A stretch of 64,000 nucleotides of DNA. Source: Luidia sarsii (taxonomy: Eukaryota > Echinodermata > Asteroidea > Paxillosida > Luidiidae). The number at the start of each line of letters is the position of its first letter. Position 1 is the stretch's first letter. Location: positions 19,011,821 to 19,075,820 of the forward strand of contig OX465109.1 of the NCBI GenBank assembly GCA_949987565.1, read 5' to 3'. Made by a program: the position numbers and the translations under genes. The notes under the pieces were generated by a model that saw only the letters and a list, made by a program, of their open reading frames with translations, did no database searches and had not been told where the DNA came from. Of this stretch, positions 43,746 through 53,053 are shown piece by piece.

Positions 43746-45001
43746 CAGGGCTTGAAACGAAAGGAGCGCGATCGCACTCGCGCTCCCCCGCGCTCCGTTT
43801 TCCAAGGAGAGCAAAAAAAAAAGCGCTCCCTACAAATTTAACGAGAGCATTATGATTTTTTAAAAACCGTGAAAGTTTAATCACCTTGTTTTTTGTTGTT
43901 TTTTGTTCACATGAGTTAAAAGCACAAATGTTTTGTGTCAGAAATTTAAGACATTTGCCAACCAAATCTGCTCTAAAAACGGCTTTTGGGACCGTACTCG
44001 TCGTCGTGATTTACGTTGAGTTAAGGCTGATCGTTTGTCGATCGTGGTGCGAGATTGCGCACTGCCCAGTGTGTGCACTCGGCACGTGTGCGTATGCAAT
44101 TATTAGTAGACTTCCGCCAGCCCTTACAGTTGTTTTCTAACAAATAAACTAATGTTTATTACATTTATACCAGCGATATTTCGAGTTTCGCGGTCAACCA
44201 AAGTACGCATACCAGATAAGAATTTTTTTTTTCTAGAATTCTAGAAAATTTGAGAAGGATTTTTCATTTCTTTCTTGAGATATTGGAAGTTCAAATTTGC
44301 CAAATCGTTCCATTCGGCCGCGGCAGATCGAGCTAAAATGGCGGAGAAAAAGTCAAACTCGTGTTTTCCGGCCGCCTAGCGCACCCTGTAAACATCGATT
44401 TCGCCCTCAAATTGAAGCCTATATTCTCCTCTTTCTATTCATACCACTTTCAACATTAATGACTAAGGGATAAATATTAAATTACGTGAAAACAACATTC
44501 GGAGACGAACGATGGAAGTAATGCATTTTAGTTATGACCGATTTCCCTTCGCGACGTTAACCAGGTTGGCAAGTTTAGGTTTGGTTTCCGCCTCTAAGTA
44601 AAGCCATAGCGACACTAGGAGCTGTAGGGCCGAAACCAGCCTACGCATTGCACGTGACATGACACAACCCATCTTTGCACGCTGTATACTGCACAGTGAA
44701 CATGCACAGCGGCCGCAAGGAAGGCCGCATACGATCGAGTACGCTGCGCTACTCAAGCCTGATCGGAACTTCCAGGAGTATTAGCGAGACGGTCACTCAC
44801 GCTACAAAAAAAGTGCAATTTATTTTAATACCGAAACAAAACATGAATTGGGATGATAATGGGTTTCTTTCTTTGTCGTTGGAATTGAGTGGGTTTTTTC
44901 TTTTGTTTTTCATAGAAAAAAAATCGCTCTCCTTAAATCAACAAAGTGAATTAAGGAGAGCAATTTATAGCGCTCCTCGTATTTATTAAAATGAAGGCCT
45001 G
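43746..45001. mobile_element. Possible nested inverted-repeat element inside the hAT-like insertion
   Basis: Starts CAGGGCTTGAAACGAAAGG and, on the minus strand, CAGGCCTTCATTTTAATA, followed on both sides by GGAGCGC motifs. Flanked by CTATTG at 43740-43745 and 45002-45007. The inverted repeat is short and imperfect and a 6-bp duplication is unusual, so this is tentative. No transposase frame seen. Confidence 0.45.
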
Positions 45002-45784
45002 CTATTGAAGACTGCTTTCTGAATATAAATGTCCCAATTTCCCCAATAAAAAAATACAGGCCATCGACTCCTCAAATTTCGTTGTCATTAATTTGAGAAA
45101 GGTCCCGCTAGTCAAGCCATGGGATCAAAACACGTGGATCAAAATCATTTTCCCTTCCGACAGCTCAGTTTGTTTATTTTACGAACTCACGCCGTGCCGT
45201 GATTATTAGCAGCGAAGTTAATTTTCCCCGTGCGAATTAAGTTGCGGACTAATCCGTTCACCCTTCACGGAAAATCATCAACCTCACCGAAAGCACGACC
45301 AGATTGTACTTTTTCATTCAGAGGATAATTAACTGGTTGGTGAAAGGTTGGAGTTGCTGTTTCTCCATAATATTCTGAAATGCCTAGAGACGAAACAACT
45401 CCCTGTTTGACTTTGAGGTCCACATTTCTGGGAGGCTTTGCACGTAAGCAATATTGTGACACTAACACGTGCGCTGTAAAAACGGCCGCCATGACCATGA
45501 TGAGTCCACACTTTCACCGGCCCATTCCAAAAATGGAAAGGGGGGTTAATAGAGTCAAGTTCTTAAATTAAACAAAAATAGACACACATTTTTCCGAAGT
45601 TCTGAAACCATTTCAGAATAAATGGCTTACAAAATATGAAAATGCGTGCATGACACAAAGCTATGCATGCAAGTCCTGTAAACCAATAAAATTAAATTAA
45701 TTCCACAACCACAATTTAATTGTTCCCCTACAATGAAAATGGAAGTGTCCGTCTGGTCTTGTTGTGTTCGCTGCAGAGCTGGTA

Positions 45785-45905
45785 ACACACATGTACACAC
45801 TACACATGTACATGTACATGTACATACATGTGTGCACGTGTGTAGATGGCGTGTACATGTACATGTACTGTACAGTACATGTACACGTGTATAGTTATAC
45901 AATAA
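45785..45905. repeat. ACATGTAC microsatellite
   Basis: GTACATGTAC-type simple repeat near the right end of the hAT-like element. Confidence 0.85.
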
Positions 45906-47157
45906 AAACGCGTGTACTAAACAATGGTCGACTAGTCGACTTTTCGCGACTATTACGCCAACGACTAATCGACTCTTGAAAATCAATAGTCGCCCAGCGC
46001 TATTCCATATACAAAAGAATTCAGCATGCGTCCAAATACAGCCTAAAATTCACATTCCAGATAACCTCACGGACCACCATATCGCAGGGAAACTTTTCAG
46101 TATGCACTCCCCACTAAAAAAACAGGAAAAAATATGTCCAAAATTCTTACAAATATGTTTTTTGTTGCGTGGCAAGATTCGCCAGTTCGTTAAAATGCCA
46201 ATGAGTGTGGAACTCCTGACAAAAAAAATAGGAATTATTCGGTTTGGACAATGAATTGTGTTTATAAAGAGGAAAGCAAACATGTACCTTTTTGTCAGCA
46301 GTAGCCTGAGCTTTGGTATTCCAATATTAAATCCATGCTTGCTCCAATAATCTCAGAAGTTTCATCAGCTCCATGTTTGTTTGGGGGCTTTTTGGTGTCC
46401 ATGCCTAAAACTCACAGTCTTGGCCATGCATGGAGAAAACCACACACAAGCCATGAGTTCCATGTTAGATTGTATGGCAGCACAGGGCTTGAAAGAAAGA
46501 AAAGGGTTCAATCACTTTATTGTATCAATCAGGCTTTGAATTGCATGGGGGTTGGATAGGCCAAAGATTCGAGGATTGCCATCACCTGTACACTGTACAG
46601 TTGTGTATGTTGATCAAGGAATGCTTCTGCACTCCACACAAGCTAAAGGAGTTCCAAGTTAGATTGTACAGCAGTCCAGGGATTGGAAGAAAGGGTTCAG
46701 TCACTTTATTGTATCAAGGTTGGATAGACCAAAGATTCAAGGATTGCCATCACTTGCACTCCACAAGCTAAAGGAGCTTCTATGTCTGTTTGCAATAGCG
46801 CATAGGGCTTTTTTCAGATGTGCTTTTGAAATGTCGTAAGATTTGCAGATGATTCAAGCTATTTACTGCCAGCAGAGTGCACACTAAAAAACCCACAAAT
46901 CTTTGAGATGATTAACCAATGCCTGAGGTAAAATGTTGAAAAATCGCGTAATAATATTTCACAGGTCTCTTCAAAAAGTTTTGAAAAAACCCCAAAAACC
47001 ATGGAACAAAAGTGTTTGTTTTTTGTTAGTTGTGAATAGGTCTATCCATCCCAAAATTGCTGTCATGTGACGATGATGTCATCTCATGAATATAAATGAG
47101 AAATTCACATTTATTTGAGCGTATTGGATCGAGCAAGCATGGATTTAACATTGACCA

Positions 47158-47234
47158 GTAAGTGTGGTTCTTTTCAGAACCACACTTACTCAAAAAAGAG
47201 AATTTACATGGTGTCTCCGCAAACCTATTTATCC
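47158..47234. mobile_element. 77-bp insertion with 12-bp target duplication
   Basis: TAACATTGACCA occurs at 47146-47157 and 47235-47246. The intervening 77 bp is absent from the same place in repeat copies 1 (about 42235) and 3 (about 48745). The insert starts with a hairpin GTAAGTGTGGTTCT/AGAACCACACTTAC. Too small for a typical transposon. Confidence 0.75.
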
Positions 47235-49182
47235 TAACATTGACCATCCTATGAAAAACTCAAGACAAAAAAAATCCATGTACGACAAGACAATAGGGAC
47301 ATTGTCTTGGCCAAGTTTGGCTCGAACATCTTTTGTCATTTGCTAGATAGCCTGTGCAGAAAGCCAACAGTGCTTTGTGTGCGGCATTTTTTGTGCCGAA
47401 AAGGAAGATGTAGTAGGCAAAAAAAATCAGAACAGTAAGGCTTTTCCACTACGCACGGCCAACCGAGTCTCGAGAAAAGAGTGAAAAATCGCTTTGTTTG
47501 TTTTGCGAAAATACAGCATTAAACGAATTGTTAAAAAAAAAATTTAAGATCTAGGGGTGAAACTGAAACTTCATCTTTACTCTTTTCTCCAAAAGTACAG
47601 CATTTTAGACAGAAATATTTCAGTGCGAGGTATCTACTATAACCGTCTTCAAACTGTTTAAGTTTCATGTAAATCTGTGAAGTGTGAAAATTTCTGTTTT
47701 TCGATCTTACCAATGTTGTGTAGGGGCTTTAAGGACAGTCAAATTTATTGCAGTTCATGTCTGATTAAAATTAAAAGCTGGAATTTCATTACTTTAATTA
47801 TGACATTTAAAAACAATAGCCAGTTTATTGTTCTTCTGAGCTTTGGTATTCCAATATCAAATCCATACTTGCTCCAATAATCTCAGAAGTTTCATCAGCT
47901 CCATGTTTGTTTGGGGGCTTTTTGGTGTCCATGCCTAACTCTCACAGTCTTGGCCATGCATGGAGAAAACCACACATAAGCCATGAGTTCCATGTAAGAT
48001 TGTATGGCAGCCCAGGGCTTGAAAGAAAGAAAAGGGTTCAATCACTTTATTGTATCAAGCAGGCTTTGAATTGCATGGGGGTTGGATAGGCCAAAGATTC
48101 GAGGATTGCCATCACCTGTACACTGTACAGTTGTGTATGTTAATCAAGGAATGCTTCTGCACTCCACACAAGCTAAAGGAGTTCCAAGTTAGATTGTACA
48201 GCAGTCCAGGGATTGGAAGAAAGGGTTCAGTCACTTTATTGTATCAAGCAGGCCTGTATGAAGGTTGGATAGGCCAAAGATTCAAGGATTGCCATCACTT
48301 GCACTCCACAAGCTAAAGGAGCTTCTATGTCTGTTTGCAATAGCGCATAGGGCTTTTGCAGATGTGCTTTTAAAACGTTGTAAGATTTGCAGATGATTCA
48401 AGCTTTTTACTGCCAGCAGAGTGCACACTAAAAAACCCACAAATCTTTCAGATAATTAACCAATGCCTGAGGTATAATGTTGAAAAATCGAGTACTCTGA
48501 TGATGTCATGATGATGTCACATACATTTGTAGTTAAACTTTAAAGCCAAAATAATATTTCACAGGTCTGTTCAAAAAGGTGTGAAAAGAAAAGAAAAATC
48601 ATGGAACAAAAGTGTTTGTTTTTTTGTTAGTTGTGATTAGGTCTACCTATCCAAAAATTGCCATCATGTGACAATGATGTCATCTCATGAATATAAATGA
48701 GAAATTCACATTTATTTGAGCGTATTGGAGCAAGCATGGATTTAATATTGACCATCCTATGAAAAACTCAAGAAAAGAAATCCATGTACGACAAGACAAT
48801 AGGGACATTGTCTTGGCCAAGTTTGGTTCGAACATCTTTTGTCATTTGCTAGATAGCCCGTGCAGAAAGTCAATAGTGCTTTGTGTGTGCCATTTTTTGT
48901 GACGAAAAGGAAGATGAAGTAGGCAACAAAAAAAATCAGAACAGTTAGGCTTTTCCACTACACACGGCCAACCGAGTCTCAAGAAAAAAAGTGAAAAATC
49001 GCTTTGTTTGTTTAGCGAAAATACAGCATTCAACAAATTGTTAAAAACAATTTTTTAGATCTAGGGGTGAAACTGAAACTTCCTCTTTACTCTTTTCTCC
49101 AAAAATACAGCATTTTAGACAGAAATATTTCAGCGCGAGGTATCTACTGTAACCGTCTTCAAACTGTGTAAGTTTCATGTAA

Positions 49183-49365
49183 CGCAGTGGTTGTTGTTAC
49201 GGCAGTCGTCCGTGTGGTTCCCTGACTTGATTGTATTTCGTCAGCATTGCAGGCTGGTTGAACCAGTCTATTAGCTGATAGTCTGGTTCCAAGAGCTAAA
49301 CATCCTGACAAATACTGTGAAGTCAGGGAACCACACGGACGACTGCTGTAACAACAGCCACTGCG
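49183..49365. mobile_element. 183-bp MITE, copy 2 (CGCAGTGG family)
   Basis: Same length and ends as copy 1 at 12647. Flanked by a perfect 9-bp duplication TTCATGTAA (49174-49182 and 49366-49374). The paralogous site at about 47661-47669 has a single TTCATGTAA and no insert. Confidence 0.92.
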
Positions 49366-50349
49366 TTCATGTAAATCTGTGAACATTTCTGTTTTTCGAT
49401 CTTACCATGTCTGATTAAAATTAAAAGCTTGAATTTCATTACTTTAATTATGACATTTAAAAACAATAGCCAGTTTATTGTTCTTCTGACACAAAGTAAA
49501 GCATTGTGGGCATAACATCATTCATATATTTTTTTGGTTTAATGCACATGCATGTATGCGAAGGGTACACATTTCTTCACAGCATGGGCAGCCATTTTGG
49601 AAATAAATACTGGCAGAGATTGAGAGTTCCATATACAAAAGAATTCAGCATGCGTCCAAATTACAGCAAAACTCACATTCCAGATAACCTCACGGACCAC
49701 CATATCACACGGAAACTTTTAAGTATGCACTACCCACTGAAAAACCAGGGAAAAATGTGTCCAAAATTCTTACAAACATGTTTTTTGTTGCGTGTCAAGA
49801 TTCGCCAGTTCGTTAAAATGCCAATGAGTGTGGAACTCCTGACAAAAAATTAGGAATTATTCGGTTTGGACAAGGAATTGTGTTTATAAAGAGGAAAGCA
49901 AACATGTACCTTTTTGTCAGCAGTAGCCTGAGCTTAGGTATTCCAATATTAAATCCATGCTTGCTGCAATAATCTCAGAAGTTTCATCAGCTCCATGTTG
50001 GTTTGGGGGCTTTTTGGTGTCCATGCCTAAAAGTAAAACTCAGTCTTGGCCATGCATGGAGAAAACCACACACAAGCCATGAGTTCCATGTTAGATTGTA
50101 TGGCAGCACAGGGCTTGAAAGAAAGAAAAGGCTTCAATCACTTTACTGTATCAAGCAGGCATTGAATTGCATGGGGGTTGGACAGGCCAAAGATTCAAGG
50201 ATTGCCATATGACACCTGTATGTTGATCAAGGAATGCTTCAGCTCTCCACACAAGGAGGTCCAAGGTAAATTGAACAGCAGGCCAGGGCTTGGGAGTAAA
50301 CAAGTTGAATTGCCCTATTGTATCAAGTAGGGATCGCATTTGCATTTAG

Positions 50350-51200
50350 TGGCACACATGGGCCAAGGGTTTTGACTCTCGCAGTCACTGTTGGACTGGC
50401 AATACTTCAGCACCAGCATGCTGAATGGAGTTGTAGTGACAATAGGTATTGTGTGGTAGCTCTGACTGAGCTGGGAGACTCATTGTGTCTGCAAGATTCA
50501 TGGGCTGTATCTTGGAAGGGGGAGGGTTAGGTGGGTTGAGGGTTAGGGATGGGCTGGCCAGGGAAAGGCCAGGGGTTCAATGCTGTAATTCACCTTCCTG
50601 TGGGAGTGTGGGACTGTCCAATACAAGTCAAATGCTGTCTGATGTTGTACTGACCCAAAAGTACGAGATTTGAACCTCTTCAAAAGTTACATAAGACTTG
50701 AAGATTTGCATGTTAGAAATGTTAGAAAGGTTAGAAGGTTTTTAATTAACAAGAGTTTCTTAATTAACCAAATGTAATTGTAACTTACATTACAATAATT
50801 AATGTACATGATTGTACAACCTCCCCACCCACTAATTAATATTCATGAGGCCCCACTTTGTCTCTTACACTCTTTTGTTTAAAAAAGATTTTGGTGTGGG
50901 AATACAAATCTTTGCGTGTGATTCAAGAGATGCACACGGCGGCTTTCTGCAATACACAGGGGTAAAGGGCTGGATATAAAACTTACTGTGCAAGTTACAA
51001 CCCAACAAAACATGGGGATGAAACAGTGGTAGCTACTTACAGGCCCTACACACCATTGGTAAAGGTCTTAGAAACATGTCCATTCTAATCCAGCATATAA
51101 TATATAAAACTTACATTCTTTGAGGGGTTAAGGCAGGTACATGTAAGCATATGTAAGCATGTTTTACTTTTACCTTCCCGTGGGACTAAAAAATAATTGC
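50350..51200. other. Intergenic, no gene recognised
   Basis: AT-rich. A segment near 51035-51090 (GGTAAAGGTCTTAGAAACAT...CCAGCATAT) matches part of the 39.85-kb dispersed repeat. Nothing coding supported. Confidence 0.4.
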
Positions 51201-51209
51201 TGTTTGATA

Positions 51210-51728
51210 AATTTGTAAATTGTAAATTGTAAATTGTAAAATGTAAATTGTAAATTGTAAATTGTAAATTGTAAATTGTAAATTGTAAATTGTAAATTGT
51301 AAATTGTAAATTGTAAATTGTAAATTGTAAATTGTAAATTGTAAATTGTAAATTGTAAATTGTAAATTGTAAATTGTAAATTGTAAATTGTAAATTGTAA
51401 ATTGTAAATTGTAAATTGTAAATTGTAAATTGTAAATTGTAAATTGTAAATTGTAAATTGTAAATTGTAAATTGTAAATTGTAAATTGTAAATTGTAAAT
51501 TGTAAATTGTAAATTGTAAATTGTAAATTGTAAATTGTAAATTGTAAATTGTAAATTGTAAATTGTAAATTGTAAATTGTAAATTGTAAATTGTAAATTG
51601 TAAATTGTAAATTGTAAATTGTAAATTGTAAATTGTAAATTGTAAATTGTAAATTGTAAATTGTAAATTGTAAATTGTAAATTGTAAATTGTAAATTGTA
51701 AATTGTAAATTGTAAATTGTAAATTTGA
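51210..51728. repeat. Heptamer microsatellite (TAAATTG)n, about 74 copies
   Basis: Almost perfect TAAATTG array with one variant unit (AAAATG near 51238). It ends in a small palindrome (AAATTTGAAATTTCAAATTT). Because 7 is not a multiple of 3, minus-strand frames read a seven-residue NLQFTIY repeat; this is an artefact, not a protein. Confidence 0.97.
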
Positions 51729-51935
51729 AATTTCAAATTTACAATTTGAAATTTGATGGCATAATGCTCGCACACCACGGCACTACGGCACTACCACGCC
51801 AGATCCGAGCTGCATGGACCAGGAAAAGGCTTGCACACGACCCGTACGCATGCGAGCTACGGGCGGAGGGATGGTGCACGACGTGCGAAAGCTGAGCGGA
51901 GTCACATCCAACTAGCACGAAAGCGCGCCTTCAGA

Positions 51936-52053
51936 TAGGCTGGTTCCCGTCCCCTTCATGGTCTGCAGACGTCTCACGTCCTACATTTCGGAGGACGTGA
52001 TAGAGACGCTCTAGAGACGTCTGGAGACCAGGTAGGGGACGGGAACCAGCCTA
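51936..52053. mobile_element. 118-bp MITE with 9-bp target duplication
   Basis: Symmetric ends TAGGCTGGTTCCCGTCCCC and its reverse complement. Inner GACGTCT/AGACGTC and CACGTCC/GGACGTG are also inverted. Perfect 9-bp flanks GCCTTCAGA at 51927-51935 and 52054-52062. Confidence 0.88.
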
Positions 52054-52644
52054 GCCTTCAGATTCAAAAAAAAGAGCTGGGGGAACTCGATCTTCACAAC
52101 TGGTCAAGTAGGCCACAGTTGGCTGTAATTGTATTGTTGCCGTTCGATGTTTTGTTCTAATTAAAAGGTCACCATGAACTGCTTGCTATTCACCCGAAAT
52201 CAATAACGGCAGAGGTTCAGACATGGCCGATAGACGTATTTTTAAATGAGACAACCATGAATCAGAGAAACTCCACTCGACAAGAGGTCTCAAACACAAA
52301 CAGCTGCAACACAATTCGCGGCTGGTTCTGAGACTAGTCCCCTGATGAGTGTAGAGTCGCAGCCCTTGGATGGTGGCCTTCCCAAAATAGTCAACTAATC
52401 TTTGCCGGGGTGAGGAAGCATTTAACCATTATCCCCAGGATCACGTCCCCATTTTCATTCAGATGCAAGTGCAACAAATTAATTGTTGTAAGCCTGGTTA
52501 CAGCAGCTCGGGGCGAATTTTTGAAGACGATTATTTCATTTGAAGTTCGACGCCTGTTATCAGCGACCACGTGCGCGCTGTCGAAAATCGAAGTGACGTT
52601 TGGTTTGGTGACGGTTGTTTGGATGGTCGGTTGGATTTGTTGCC

Positions 52645-52775
52645 TACCTGCTTGCCTGCCTGCTTACTTGCTTGCTTACTTGCTTGCTTACTTACTTGCT
52701 TGCTTGCTTGTTTGCTTGCTTGTTTGCTTGCTTGCATACTTGCTTGTTTGCTTGCTTACTTGCTTGCTTGATTGA
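52645..52775. repeat. CTTG/CTTA tetranucleotide microsatellite
   Basis: (TTGC/TTAC)n tract. Leu/Cys/Ala-rich and Lys/Gln/Ala/Ser-rich frames through it are artefacts. Confidence 0.92.
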
Positions 52776-53053
52776 TTGGTTGGCCAGTCGGCCGGCCGTT
52801 CACATACCGACCATACGACAGCGAGCGTTTGATCTGTTGCGTAATAAAACTAATAACTAACGCTTAGTTAAACATCAGATTCGCTCTCAACATCGACTGT
52901 GTGGACTTTGTTCCAGCGGTCTACCTCCATGATCGTACCATGAGCAAGCTCCGCCATTTGCAGCAGAAAAAACCCAGAATCATTTTTCTGAAAAAAACAT
53001 ACCAATTTGAAAGGATTGGCGTTGAGATTGTGAGGCATAATAAACTGTAGAAG

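Larger units (their letters stand above)
42739..46002. mobile_element. hAT-like DNA transposon, 3264 bp, non-autonomous
   Basis: Ends TAGGCCTGGGAC (left) and, on the minus strand, TAGCGCTGGGCG (right), an imperfect inverted repeat like many hAT ends. Flanked by an 8-bp duplication TTCCATAT at 42731-42738 and 46003-46010. The same locus in repeat copy 4 (about 49627-49634) has a single TTCCATAT and no insert, a paralogous empty site. Both subterminal regions are rich in GTCGAC motifs; the left one has a 17-bp tandem repeat CGACAAGTCGACCCCCG (42848-42930) and CACGGCACGG units. No transposase frame is visible. Confidence 0.85.
40730..50345 (+). repeat. Tandem array of a 1.7-kb segment, about four copies
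   Basis: Direct copies at roughly 40730-42605, 42606-47837 (holding a 3264-bp insertion), 47838-49495 and 49496-50345 (partial). Shared blocks in the same order include GTTTAATGC(A/G)CATGCATG, CCTCACGGACCACCATAT, GCAGTAGCCTGAGCTTTGG, CATGAGTTCCATGTTAGATT, TTGCAATAGCGCATAGGGC and CCACTACGCACGGCCAACCG. The unit contains an internal imperfect duplication (GAGTTCCATGTTAGATTGTA and GAGTTCCAAGTTAGATTGTA), which gives short look-alike frames (EFHVRLYGS/EFQVRLYSS). Frames are broken differently in each copy, so I do not call genes. Its nature (segmental duplication or a tandemly arrayed element) is unresolved. Confidence 0.85.

Noticed and set aside
46335..46771. Repeated EFHVRLYGS/EFQVRLYSS frames in the 41-50 kb array
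   Set aside because: They come from an internal DNA duplication in a repeat, are broken differently in each copy and have no splice context.
51170..51778. 202-codon and 195-codon frames of a seven-residue repeat
   Set aside because: Read-through of a TAAATTG heptamer array in two frames; no independent coding sign.
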